Shown: piece after piece, positions 32,752 to 46,485 of the stretch
Layout: every line of letters begins with the position of its first letter
Position numbering within the stretch: the stretch's first letter is position 1
NCBI RefSeq assembly: GCF_000744785.1
Contig: NZ_JQMO01000003.1
Coordinates: 4,402,001-4,466,000 of the forward strand
Direction: 5' to 3'
From: Kitasatospora azatica KCTC 9699
Lineage (GTDB): Bacteria; Actinomycetota; Actinomycetes; Streptomycetales; Streptomycetaceae
DNA: 64,000 nt
Notes under the pieces: generated by a model
Seen by the model: only the letters and a program-made list of their open reading frames with translations
What the model was told of the DNA's origin: nothing
The model's database searches: none
Position numbers and translations under genes: made by a program

Positions 32752-33777
32752 TCAGCGCCGGTAGCCCGCGCCCACCGGGGTGGGCCGCTGCTCGGGCAGA
32801 TTGGCGCCGGCCTGCCAGGAGGCCGGGATCTGCGGGAACTGGTAGGCCCAGCGGTGGTAGATCAGCCGGGTGACCAGGAAGCCGACGGCAAGGCAGGCCA
32901 GTCCGCCGACCGCGTCCATCCAGTAGTGGTTGGCGGTCGAGACGATCACCATCAGGGTGGCGGCCGGGTAGAGCAGGCCCAGGGCGCGCACCCACCGGCG
33001 CTCGGCCAGGAAGAAGATCGTCAGCCCGCACCAGGTCGACCAGCCGATGTGCATCGAGGGCATCGCGGCGAACTGGTTGGAGACGCTGGCTCCCGCCCCC
33101 GAGGCCAGCGAGCCCCAGGTGTGGTGCACCAGCACGGTGTCCACGAAGCCGTACCCGGCCAGCCGGGGCGGCGACAGCGGGAAGAAGTAGAACCCGACCA
33201 GGGCGATGCCGGTGGTCACGAAGAGCACCGTCCGGCTGGCCGCGTAGCGGCCCGGATGGCTGCGGTAGAGCCAGACCAGCACCGCGATGGTGATGATGAA
33301 GTGCAGTGTGGCGTAGTAGTAGTTCATCCCGACGATGAGCCAGCCGACCGAGTTGACGCCGTGGTTGATCGAGCGCTCGACCGCGATGCCGAGGTTCTGC
33401 TCCAGGTGCCAGATCCAGTTCGCGTGCTTCTGCGCGATCGCGGCCTGCTCCGGAACCGCGTTGCGGACCAGCGAGTACAGCCAGTAGCTGAGGCCGATCA
33501 GCGCGAGTTCGAACCAGAGCCGCGGGCGGGCGGGGCCGCGCCGCTGGGCCATGATGCGCCGCCGCAGCGAGCCGGTGGCGCTCAGTGCCGTACTACCGCC
33601 GGCTCCGTCCGCCCGCTGTGCGGCCGTCTGGCCCGGGGCTCGGACGGAACCGCCGGTGCGGAGCTGGGCGGCGTTCTCGCGGCCCGGCGTCTCGATCTCG
33701 GTCGGTTCCCCCATGGACGAGAAGTCTGCCAGACGTTCTGTGGCCGTCCGATCATCCTCTGGTCGTGGATTCTTCAT
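32752..33777 (-). CDS. PAP2-family membrane phosphatase
   Basis: 341 residues from ATG 33777 (GGGAGGAC upstream). About 85 disordered N-terminal residues precede six membrane helices. The PAP2 signature is split as expected: a loop near LSPPRLAGYG, then FAAMPSMHIGWSTW (Ser-x-His with the catalytic His) and STANHYWMDAVGG (second His and Asp). The spacing fits the inositol-phosphorylceramide-synthase-like branch of PAP2 proteins. Likely substrates are lipid phosphates or lipid-linked pyrophosphates on the outer face of the membrane. It is divergent from the amylase-pullulanase gene and convergent with glnE. Confidence 0.85.
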   Translation of the reverse strand: MKNPRPEDDRTATERLADFSSMGEPTEIETPGRENAAQLRTGGSVRAPGQTAAQRADGAGGSTALSATGSLRRRIMAQRRGPARPRLWFELALIGLSYWLYSLVRNAVPEQAAIAQKHANWIWHLEQNLGIAVERSINHGVNSVGWLIVGMNYYYATLHFIITIAVLVWLYRSHPGRYAASRTVLFVTTGIALVGFYFFPLSPPRLAGYGFVDTVLVHHTWGSLASGAGASVSNQFAAMPSMHIGWSTWCGLTIFFLAERRWVRALGLLYPAATLMVIVSTANHYWMDAVGGLACLAVGFLVTRLIYHRWAYQFPQIPASWQAGANLPEQRPTPVGAGYRR

Positions 33778-33987
33778 CGGCTGTCCTCCCACGGTGCTAG
33801 CCGGCTGCCCCCGACCTTGGCGGGGGAGGCGGCAGGGAACGCCCGGTGGGGGCGTGTCGGAGGGACACACATGCGTTCCATTGTTACGCGTTCGCAATAG
33901 GCGGGGCTAGGCGGGGTACCCACCGCGCAGGGGGTGTTGGGGGAACCGGGCAGTAACCGGCAGCGCCGATGAATACCTTTTCTGCAT

Positions 33988-34009
33988 CTTGCTGAAACAT
34001 ATTTCAGCA
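33988..34009 (+). promoter_or_regulatory. Inverted-repeat operator upstream of the amylase-pullulanase gene
   Basis: TGCTGAAA (33990-33997), CATA, TTTCAGCA (34002-34009): a perfect 8-bp inverted repeat 50 bp before the GTG start. With the two preceding bases it contains CTTGCTGAAA, which recurs upstream of the alpha-amylase gene (43673-43682, other strand). LacI-family MalR regulators of streptomycete amylases recognise CTTGCAG-like sequences, so a MalR site is likely. Confidence 0.6.
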
Positions 34010-34059
34010 CGCTAGCGTCCTCGCCACCCGACGACGACGAGCCCGGCAAGGGAGCCGCT

Positions 34060-39636
<5,577 letters not shown>

Positions 39637-39652
39637 ACCCCTGACGGGTCGG

Positions 39653-39692
39653 GTCGGGTCCGGGAGCTGCACGGCTCCCGGGCCCGACTTTT
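39653..39692 (+). terminator. Terminator after the amylase-pullulanase gene
   Basis: 15-bp arms with one mismatch, 39653-39667 (GTCGGGTCCGGGAGC) and 39674-39688, with a 6-nt loop and TTTT at 39689-39692. It begins 17 bp after the stop. Confidence 0.85.
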
Positions 39693-39804
39693 CGTCATTT
39701 GCTTGCGCCCGGCTCTTGGAGAGGCGTTGTCAATCCTGTAAACAATGGAGTCAAGTCAGCCACGGTGCCGGGCAGCGCCAGGACGATCGAACGCAAGGAC
39801 GGGC

Positions 39805-41178
39805 ATGGAATCCGGGCAGGACGCCACCACGGAGATCGGCCGACGCCTGCGCGACCTGCGCCGCGAGCGCGGGCTCAAGCAGAGCGACCTGGCCGGTGAA
39901 GGCATGTCGGTCAGCTACCTCTCGTTGCTGGAATCGGGCAAGCGCCCGGTCACCCCCACCATCCTGCGCCGACTGGCCGGCGAACTCGGCTGCACCGTCG
40001 AGTACTTGCGCACCGGGCAGCAGAGCGACCAGGAGCGCGAACGCCAACGCGAGCTGCTGCTGCGGCTGACCCTGGCCGAACTGGCGCTGCGCGGCGGCGA
40101 GTACCCGGCCGCGCTGGAGGGCTGCGAGGCCGTACTGGCCGAGCAGCCGCCGGCCGAGAGCGCCACCCGGCGGCGGGCCAGGACCGCCCGGGCCGACGCC
40201 CTGGAACGGCTCGGCCGCCCCGCCGAGGCGCTCGGCGAACTGCGCGAGCTCTACCGCGACGCGACCATCGGCCCCGGCTCCGCCGAGTGGCTGCGGCTGG
40301 CCGTCGCGCTCTGCCGCTGCCACCTGCTCGCGGGGGAGCCGGCCAGCGCCGTCGAGATCGGCGAGGCCGCGCTCGCCCAACTGGACGCCGTCATCGCCGA
40401 ACCGATCGAGGACCACCTCGGGCTCGGCGTCGCACTGATCGAGGCCCACCACCGCAGCGGCGGCCTGGCGGCGGCCAGGGAGCTCGCCGACCGGCTGCTG
40501 CCGCTCGCCGACCGGAACGCCTCGCTGACCGCCCGGGCCGCGGCCTTCCGCCAGGCCGGCCGGCGGGCCCAGCAACTCGGCGACACCGCACTGGCGCTGA
40601 CCCTGAACGAACGCGCGCTGGCACTGCCGGCCGAGGACGAACTGGGCCGCTACCGGGGCCTGCTGAAGGCCGGCTACGGCTCGCTGCTGCTGGACGGACC
40701 GGAGCCCGAACCGACCCGGGCGAAGAGCTACCTGGCCCTGGCCGAACAGGAACTGGCCCGCTGCGGGCGCCGGTCGGACCGGGCCGGATGTGAACTCAGC
40801 CTGGCCCGGGCCGAACTGATGCTGGGCGAGTACGCGGACGGGGCGGCGCACGCCGAACGCGCGCTGGACCTGGCCGGGGCCGAGCCGACCGGGGTCGGGG
40901 TCTGGGCCTGGCTGCAGCTCGGCGAGGCGCGGCGGCTGCAGGGCCGTGCGGCCGAGGCCACCGAGGCGCTGCGCACGGTGGAGCGGCTGCTCGGCTCGGC
41001 CGAGCACGGCCTGGCCTCCGGACGCGATCTCGCCGAGGCCTGGCGGGCGCTGGGCGACCTGTGGTTCGGCCAGGGGCAGTCCGACTCCGCGATGCGCGCC
41101 TACCGCCAGGGCCTGGCCGCCGCCGGCCTGTCCGGTGCGGCTCCGCTGCGCGCGATGCTCCGCCCGGCGGCGTTCTGA
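39805..41178 (+). CDS. Xre-family regulator with C-terminal TPR region
   Basis: 457 residues from ATG 39805 (AAGGA seven bases upstream); an ATG at 39745 in the same frame lacks a ribosome site. The HTH is about residues 11-65 (IGRRLRDLRRERGLKQSDLA, SYLSLLESGKRPVTPTILRR). From about 75 to the end is a TPR-like solenoid of Ala/Leu/Glu helices (LAELALRGGEYPAALEGCEA, ERLGRPAEALGELRELYRDA). The layout resembles quorum-peptide or stress regulators whose TPR binds a ligand. The next gene is a paralogue of the TPR part alone. The stop codon lies in an 18-bp tandem array. Confidence 0.85.
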   Translation: MESGQDATTEIGRRLRDLRRERGLKQSDLAGEGMSVSYLSLLESGKRPVTPTILRRLAGELGCTVEYLRTGQQSDQERERQRELLLRLTLAELALRGGEYPAALEGCEAVLAEQPPAESATRRRARTARADALERLGRPAEALGELRELYRDATIGPGSAEWLRLAVALCRCHLLAGEPASAVEIGEAALAQLDAVIAEPIEDHLGLGVALIEAHHRSGGLAAARELADRLLPLADRNASLTARAAAFRQAGRRAQQLGDTALALTLNERALALPAEDELGRYRGLLKAGYGSLLLDGPEPEPTRAKSYLALAEQELARCGRRSDRAGCELSLARAELMLGEYADGAAHAERALDLAGAEPTGVGVWAWLQLGEARRLQGRAAEATEALRTVERLLGSAEHGLASGRDLAEAWRALGDLWFGQGQSDSAMRAYRQGLAAAGLSGAAPLRAMLRPAAF

Positions 41179-41272
41179 GCGGGAGCGGTTTCTGAGGCGG
41201 GAGCGGTTTCTGAGGTGGGAGCAGTTTCTGAGGTGGGGGCGGTGTTCTGAGGCGGGAGCGGCGTTCTGAGGT
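41173..41272 (+). repeat. 18-bp tandem array spanning the stop codon of the Xre-TPR gene
   Basis: About five copies of a unit close to GAGGCGGGAGCGGTTTCT (18-19 bp each) run from the stop codon of the gene (TTCTGAG at 41173-41179) to about 41272. The last copy again reads GGCGTTCTGAGG like the gene end, suggesting that the array grew from it. Confidence 0.85.
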
Positions 41273-41405
41273 TGGCGCAGCACGCGCCCCAGCTGTCCCG
41301 TCCGGGCACCGGACCCCCATGGTTCTGCCGGACGTTGACGGGTAGCCTGAGTCACACCATGGCTGCCCCCGCCCTGATCGCGGCCGGCACCTGAGGGGGG
41401 AATCC

Positions 41406-42527
41406 GTGACACACCGACTGGACACCGCCTTCGCCGAACTGGCGCTGCGCAACGGCGGTGACGGCGAGGCGCTGGCCATCTTCCAGCGGGTGCTGGCAGC
41501 CGCTCCGCCCGCCGACCCGGCCACCGTGCGGCGGGCCCGGTGCGGGCAGGCCTGGGCGCTGGAGAAGCTGGGCCGGCTCGAGGAGGCGATCGGGCAGTAC
41601 CGCGAGCTGCTGGCCGACCCGCAGACCGAGGTCGGCAGCGCCGAGTGGGCGCTGCTCGCGGTGGCGCTCTGCCGCAGCTACCGGGACGTCGGCGACCAGG
41701 CGATGAGCGTGGACTTCGGCGAGCGGGCGCTGCGCGAGCTGGCCCGGAGCGGCGCCGCGCCGATCGACGAACACCTGCAGCTGGGCTCCACCCTGATGGG
41801 CTGCTACGTGGTCCGCGGCGACCTGACCTCGGCCAAGCTGCTGGCCGACCAGCTGATGCCGCTGGCCCGGGCCACCGGCTCCCGGGTGGCGCTCGGCGCG
41901 GTGGAGTGGAACAGCTCGCTGATCGCCCGAGAGCAGGGCCGCCACGACGAGGCGCTGGAACTGGCCGAGCGGGCGCTGGCGCTGATGGCGGAGGCCGACA
42001 ACACCCGCCACCAGGGCATGCTGCGCGGCAACCTGGCCCTGGTGCTGGTGGCCCGGGGCGAACTGGCCCCGGCCGTCCCGCTGCTCACCGCCGCCTTCGA
42101 GATCCTCCGGGAGAGCGCCCGGCTCTGCGAAGTGATCGATGTGGTGGCCCTGTTGGGCGAGGTGTTGGTCCAGCTGGGCGATCCGGAAGGCGCGCTGGAG
42201 TGGGCCGGACGGGCCCGGGGGCTGCTGACCGGGGCCAGCGAGGAGCTGTGGCGGGAGCGCGCGGCGATCGCGCTGGTCTTCGGCCGGGCCTGGCTGCTGC
42301 TCGGCGAGGGCGAGCCGGGCGAGGCCGAACTGCGCTGCTGCGCCGACCTGTTGCGGCGGGCGGAGGAGGACCGCTCGGTCGCGGTGCTGTGGCGCCGGCT
42401 CGGTGACTCCTGGGCCGAGCGGGAGCAGAACGAGGAGGCGATGACGGCCTATCAGACGGCGCTCACGCTGCTGGGTCTGCCCGCCGCCACCCGGCTGGTC
42501 CCCGGCCGGCGCCGAGCCCTCTCCTGA
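41406..42527 (+). CDS. TPR-repeat protein, HTH-less paralogue of the preceding gene
   Basis: 373 residues from GTG 41406, with GGGGGGAA upstream. It opens directly in the TPR region (MTHRLDTAFAELALRNGGDG), and the alignment with the previous gene is visible by eye: FAELALRNGGDGEAL/LAELALRGGEYPAAL, RLEEAIGQYRELLADP/RPAEALGELRELYRDA, GSAEWALLAVALCRSY/GSAEWLRLAVALCRCH. There is no DNA-binding domain or membrane segment. It probably arose by tandem duplication with loss of the HTH, or the HTH was added to the other copy. It could act as a dominant partner or ligand-binding subunit of its neighbour. Confidence 0.8.
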   Translation: MTHRLDTAFAELALRNGGDGEALAIFQRVLAAAPPADPATVRRARCGQAWALEKLGRLEEAIGQYRELLADPQTEVGSAEWALLAVALCRSYRDVGDQAMSVDFGERALRELARSGAAPIDEHLQLGSTLMGCYVVRGDLTSAKLLADQLMPLARATGSRVALGAVEWNSSLIAREQGRHDEALELAERALALMAEADNTRHQGMLRGNLALVLVARGELAPAVPLLTAAFEILRESARLCEVIDVVALLGEVLVQLGDPEGALEWAGRARGLLTGASEELWRERAAIALVFGRAWLLLGEGEPGEAELRCCADLLRRAEEDRSVAVLWRRLGDSWAEREQNEEAMTAYQTALTLLGLPAATRLVPGRRRALS

Positions 42528-42562
42528 CGCAGCGTCAGCATCTGACCCTGCGTCAATCAGGC

Positions 42563-43504
42563 TCAGGCGACAGCGGACCAGCCGGTGAACCGGCGCAGCT
42601 CCTCGGTCAACCGGCTGACCAGCAAGGCGGGCGCCCGGTCCGTCCAGGCGACGGCCAGGTGCGAGGGCGCGGCGTCGCGGACGGGCAGCCAGCGCACCCC
42701 CGGGCTGGCCGCCCAGCGGCTCAGCGGCTCGGGTGCGAGCCAGACGCCCCGGCCGCGGGCCACCGCGAGCAGGCAGTCCTCCACCTGGCGGGCGGCCGGC
42801 CCCTGGCGGGCCCGGGTGCCGTCCGGGCGCGGCTCGGCCAGCCAGTGCCGGCGGGCCTCCTCGGAGGCGGCGGCGTCCAGCGCCTCGGGCAGCAGGACCG
42901 GTTCCTCGGCGAGGTCGGCCAGGCAGACCGAGGCCCGTCCGGCCAGCCGGTGGCCCCGCCGGACGGCGACGGCCCGCCGGTCGGTGCTCACCCGGGTGAC
43001 CCGCAGCGGCCCGGCCTCGGCCGGCAGCCAGAGGAACCCGGCGTCGGCCTGGCCGGAGCGCAGCAGGGCCAGTTCCTCGGCCGGCGTGGGCACCGTGAGC
43101 AGGTCCACGGCCAGGCCCGGGACGGCCTCCTCCAGTGCGGTGGCGGCCTCCAGGGCGAACGGCGCGGTGGTGTAGGGGCAGCCGACCAGGCGCAGCGGAC
43201 CGCCCGGCTCGGGACCCTCGGCCCGTGACCGCAGTCGTTCGGCCAGGTTGTCCAGCTCGCCGACCACGCTGCGGGCTCCGGCGGCCAGCTCCAGGCCGGC
43301 CGAGGTGAGGCTGACCCCGCGCGAGGTGCGGACCAGCAGCTCGGTGCCCAGGGCTCGTTCGAGCTGTTGGATCTGGACCGAGACGGCCTGCTGGGCCAGG
43401 TGCAGCCGGGCTGCGGCCCGGGTGATGTTGAGCTCTTGGGCGACCATCAGGAAGGAGCGCAGATGGCGAAGTTCCAGCCCGCCGAACGCACCGCCCGCTG
43501 CCAT
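42563..43504 (-). CDS. LysR-family transcriptional regulator
   Basis: 313 residues from ATG 43504 (GGGAGGGGG upstream). N-terminal LysR HTH: LELRHLRSFLMVAQELNITR, AAARLHLAQQAVSVQIQQLE, then the linker helix. The C-terminal periplasmic-binding-like effector domain begins GGPLRLVGCPYTTAPFALEA, continues through DLLTVPTPAEELALLRSGQA and ends at WTDRAPALLVSRLTEELRR. This is the group that includes streptomycete catabolic activators. It is divergent from the alpha-amylase gene across 238 bp. A link to amylase control is possible, but LacI-type MalR is the usual amylase regulator. Confidence 0.9.
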   Translation of the reverse strand: MAAGGAFGGLELRHLRSFLMVAQELNITRAAARLHLAQQAVSVQIQQLERALGTELLVRTSRGVSLTSAGLELAAGARSVVGELDNLAERLRSRAEGPEPGGPLRLVGCPYTTAPFALEAATALEEAVPGLAVDLLTVPTPAEELALLRSGQADAGFLWLPAEAGPLRVTRVSTDRRAVAVRRGHRLAGRASVCLADLAEEPVLLPEALDAAASEEARRHWLAEPRPDGTRARQGPAARQVEDCLLAVARGRGVWLAPEPLSRWAASPGVRWLPVRDAAPSHLAVAWTDRAPALLVSRLTEELRRFTGWSAVA

Positions 43505-43560
43505 GCCGCCCCCTCCCGACCGGTATCGGACCCGATCAAACACGGGATGTCAAATATCGT

Positions 43561-43682
43561 CAAGTTTCAGGTAAAAGCACTGGCTGGGGATGGGGTTGAC
43601 GAATTGTTGTCCGCATGCTCTTGACGGGGCGGTGGGGCGCCCCTAGGTTCGGCGCTGCAAGTTTCCAGAAAGTTTCAGCAAG
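43561..43682. promoter_or_regulatory. Cluster of AAGTTTC elements upstream of the alpha-amylase gene
   Basis: AAGTTTC occurs at 43562-43568, 43660-43666 and 43671-43677. The last pair lies in CTGCAAGTTTCCAGAAAGTT and runs into TTTCAGCAAG (43673-43682), the complement of the CTTGCTGAAA seen before the pullulanase gene. CTTGCAG also appears on the minus strand (complement of CTGCAAG). This is the expected appearance of a MalR operator region. Confidence 0.6.
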
Positions 43683-43742
43683 CTTTCCTTCAGTGTTGTT
43701 GGTCAGTACATCGGCTGCCCCACCCAGCCCCCAGGAGACACC

Positions 43743-45455
43743 GTGGTCCCCTCGCTCCGTCCGGCCGGCGCCCTCGTCGGCGCCGGCGCTCTGCTCTTCT
43801 CGCTCGGCACCGCGATCGCGGCCCCCACCGCGTCCGCCACCCCGCCGAGCAGCAAGGACGTCACCGCCACTCTCTTCGAGTGGAGCTTCGCCTCGGTCGC
43901 CAAGGAGTGCACCAGCACCCTGGGCCCCAAGGGCTACGGCTTCGTCGAGGTCTCGCCGCCCCAGGAGCACATCCAGGGCGCCCAGTGGTGGACCTCCTAC
44001 CAGCCGGTCAGCTACAAGATAGCCGGGCGGCTCGGCGACCGGGCCGCCTTCCAGTCGATGGTGAACACCTGCCACGCGGCCGGCGTCAAGGTGATCGCCG
44101 ACTCGGTGATCAACCACATGAGCGCGGGCTCCGGCACCGGCACCGGCGGCACCGTCTACACCAAGTACAACTACCCCGGCTACTACCAGGACCAGGACTT
44201 CCACGGCTGCCGCCAGCCGATCACCAACTACCAGGACCGCACCAACGTGCAGACCTGCGAGCTGGTCAACCTCGCCGACCTGGACACCGGCAGCGCCGCT
44301 GTGCAGCAGACCATCGCCAACTACCTGAACGACCTGGCCTCGCTGGGCGTGGACGGCTACCGGATCGACGCCGCCAAGCACATCGCGGCGAGCGACCTGG
44401 CCGCGATCAAGGCCAGGATGGCCAACCCCCACGCCTTCTGGGTGCAGGAGGTGATCTACGGCGCCGGCGAGCCGATCCAGCCGAGCGAGTACACCGGCAA
44501 CGGCGACGTGGACGAGTTCCGGGTCGGCACCGACCTCAAGCGGATCTTCACCAGCGACAAGCTCGCCAACCTCAGCACCTGGGGCGCCTCCTGGGGCTAC
44601 CTGCCGAGCAACCAGGCCCGCAGCTTCCTCGACAACTGGGACACCGAGCGCAACGGCTCCACCCTCAACTACACCTACGGCAACACCTACACGCTGGCCA
44701 ACGTCTTCCTGCTGGCCGAGACCTACGGTGCGCCGAACATCTACTCCGGCTACTCCTTCACCAACACCGACGCCGGCCCGCCGAACAACGGCACCGTCAA
44801 CGCCTGCTACCAGGACGGCTGGAACTGCACCCACGCCTGGCGGCAGGTGGCCAACATGGTGGGCTTCCGCAACGCGGTGGCCGGCACCGGCGTGACCGAC
44901 TGGTGGTCCAACGGCAACAACGCGATCGCCTTCGGCCGCGGCAACAAGGGCTATGTCGCGCTCAACCACGAGAGCGGCGCGATCACCCAGACCTTCCAGA
45001 CCGGGCTGCCGGCCGGCACGTACTGCGACGTCGAGCACGGCGACCCGGTGGCCGGCGGCGGCTGCACCGGCCCGACCTACACGGTGGGCGCCAACGGGCA
45101 GTTCACCGCGACGGTCGGTGCGGGCGACGCGGTGGCGCTGTACGTCACCAGTGGCGCGAACGTCAGCGGCGCCTCGTTCCACGTCAACGCGACCACCAGC
45201 TACGGCCAGAACGTCTACCTGGTCGGCGACAACCCGGCGCTGGGCGGCTGGGACACCGGCAAGGCGCTGCCGCTCTCCTCGGCCGGCTACCCGGTCTGGT
45301 CGCTGGACCTGGCGCTGCCGGCCGGTACCGCGTTCCAGTACAAGTACGTCCTCAAGGACGGGAACGGCGCCGTCACCTGGGAGTCGGGAGCCAACCGGAC
45401 CGCCACCGTGCCGAGCGGCGGCGAGGTTCAGCTGAACGACACCTGGCGGCCCTGA
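43743..45455 (+). CDS. Secreted alpha-amylase with C-terminal CBM20
   Basis: 570 residues from GTG 43743 (CCAGGAGA upstream). Signal peptide with core LVGAGALLFSLGTAIAA. GH13 core of the streptomycete/animal type: ADSVINHMS (region I), DGYRIDAAKHI (nucleophile near 206), WVQEVIYG (acid near 240). The region IV motif reads FLDNWDTER at about 295-303: the Asp is present, but the usual His of NHD is Trp299. The C-terminal starch-binding CBM20 is about 475-570 (FHVNATTSYGQNVYLVGDNP, GGWDTGKALPL, FQYKYVLKDGNGAVTWESGA). It hydrolyses raw starch outside the cell. Monocistronic, probably maltose-induced. Confidence 0.93.
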   Translation: MVPSLRPAGALVGAGALLFSLGTAIAAPTASATPPSSKDVTATLFEWSFASVAKECTSTLGPKGYGFVEVSPPQEHIQGAQWWTSYQPVSYKIAGRLGDRAAFQSMVNTCHAAGVKVIADSVINHMSAGSGTGTGGTVYTKYNYPGYYQDQDFHGCRQPITNYQDRTNVQTCELVNLADLDTGSAAVQQTIANYLNDLASLGVDGYRIDAAKHIAASDLAAIKARMANPHAFWVQEVIYGAGEPIQPSEYTGNGDVDEFRVGTDLKRIFTSDKLANLSTWGASWGYLPSNQARSFLDNWDTERNGSTLNYTYGNTYTLANVFLLAETYGAPNIYSGYSFTNTDAGPPNNGTVNACYQDGWNCTHAWRQVANMVGFRNAVAGTGVTDWWSNGNNAIAFGRGNKGYVALNHESGAITQTFQTGLPAGTYCDVEHGDPVAGGGCTGPTYTVGANGQFTATVGAGDAVALYVTSGANVSGASFHVNATTSYGQNVYLVGDNPALGGWDTGKALPLSSAGYPVWSLDLALPAGTAFQYKYVLKDGNGAVTWESGANRTATVPSGGEVQLNDTWRP

Positions 45456-45462
45456 CCCCGGC

Positions 45463-45512
45463 GCACCCCTTCCGGTGCACCCCTTCCGGTGCACCCCTTC
45501 CGGTGCACCCCT
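45463..45512 (+). repeat. 14-bp tandem repeat after the alpha-amylase gene
   Basis: Three perfect copies of GCACCCCTTCCGGT (45463-45476, 45477-45490, 45491-45504) plus a partial fourth to 45512, starting 8 bp after the stop. It lies in the convergent spacer before the SDR gene. Confidence 0.9.
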
Positions 45513-45533
45513 GATGCCCTGTGTCGGTCGCGG

Positions 45534-46274
45534 TCAGCCGCGGCCGATATAGGGCATCGCCGTCGCCAGCACCGTGGCGAACTGCACGTTCGCCTCCAGC
45601 GGCAGCTCCGCCATGTGCCGCACCGTGCGCGCGACGTCGGCCACGTCCATGGTCGGCTCCGGCGCGATCCGCCCGTCGGCCTGCCGCACACCCACGCTCA
45701 TCGCGGCCGTCATGTCGGTGGCCGCGTTGCCGATGTCGATCTGCCCGCAGGCGATCCGGTACGGGCGGCCGTCCAGCGAGAGCGACTTGGTCAGCCCGGT
45801 CACCGCGTGCTTGGTGGCGGTGTAGGCGATCGACTGCGGACGCGGCACGTGCGCCGAGATCGAGCCGTTGTTGATGATCCGCCCGCCCTGCGGCCGCTGG
45901 CCCTTCATCTGGCGGAACGCGGCCTGGGCGCAGAGGAAGGCGCCGGTCAGGTTGAGGTCCACCACGGCCCGCCAGTCGGCGTACGACAGCTCCTCGACCG
46001 GGACCGGCGCGCCGAAGGTGCCGGCGTTGTTGAAGAGCAGGTCCACCCGGCCGAAGCGCTCGGCCACCTCGCCGAAGAGCGCGTCCACCGCGGCCGGGTC
46101 GGTGACGTCGGTGGGGATCACGGCCGCGCCGCCACCGCTCAGCGCCGCCGTCTCGTGCAGCGGCTCGGCGCGGCGCCCGGCCAGCGCGAGCTGCCAGCCG
46201 GCCTTCGCGAGCTCCAGGGCGACCGCCCGGCCCACCCCGGTGCCGGCCCCGGTGACGACGGCGATCTGCGGCAT
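45534..46274 (-). CDS. SDR-family oxidoreductase
   Basis: 246 residues. Classical short-chain dehydrogenase: NAD(P)-binding TGAGTGVGRAVALELAKAG near the N-terminus, NNAG as LLFNNAGTFG, catalytic Ser in NNGSISAHVP and the YxxxK pair in SIAYTATKHAVTG. The Arg-rich region after beta2 (LAGRRAEPLHETA) favours NADP(H). Substrate unknown. Divergent from the ROK regulator gene. Confidence 0.9.
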   Translation of the reverse strand: MPQIAVVTGAGTGVGRAVALELAKAGWQLALAGRRAEPLHETAALSGGGAAVIPTDVTDPAAVDALFGEVAERFGRVDLLFNNAGTFGAPVPVEELSYADWRAVVDLNLTGAFLCAQAAFRQMKGQRPQGGRIINNGSISAHVPRPQSIAYTATKHAVTGLTKSLSLDGRPYRIACGQIDIGNAATDMTAAMSVGVRQADGRIAPEPTMDVADVARTVRHMAELPLEANVQFATVLATAMPYIGRG

Positions 46275-46422
46275 GCGGTGCTCCCGGTGGTAGCTGTGCT
46301 GGTTCCCGTACGGCTGGTCTCCCGATGATCGCCGAGCCGGCGCCGGGGTGTCACTGGTAGGAGTGCACCGAAGAGCGTCCCGGCCCGACCCGGGGGCTTG
46401 TCAGGAGTGCCCGAGGTGACTA

Positions 46423-46439
46423 AGTTTCTGAAAATAACT
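46423..46439 (+). promoter_or_regulatory. Possible operator upstream of the ROK regulator gene
   Basis: AGTT-N9-AACT (46423-46439) encloses TTTCTGAAA (46425-46433), in a locally AT-rich stretch 47 bp before the start. ROK/NagC-type regulators bind AT-rich palindromes of about this size and often control themselves. The AAGTTTC-plus-GAAA core also resembles the amylase elements. Confidence 0.4.
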
Positions 46440-46485
46440 ACATAGGTCCGAGCGATAGAGTGCCGGAGAGGAGGCGACCACAATC

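Noticed and set aside
41173..41272. Short regular repeats considered as a CRISPR array
   Set aside because: The 18-bp units are directly adjacent with no spacers and no cas genes are nearby; the same applies to 54617-54670 and 45463-45512.
42563..43742. LysR regulator as the direct controller of the divergent alpha-amylase
   Set aside because: The spacing is possible, but no T-N11-A LysR box was found near the amylase promoter and the MalR-like elements explain it better.
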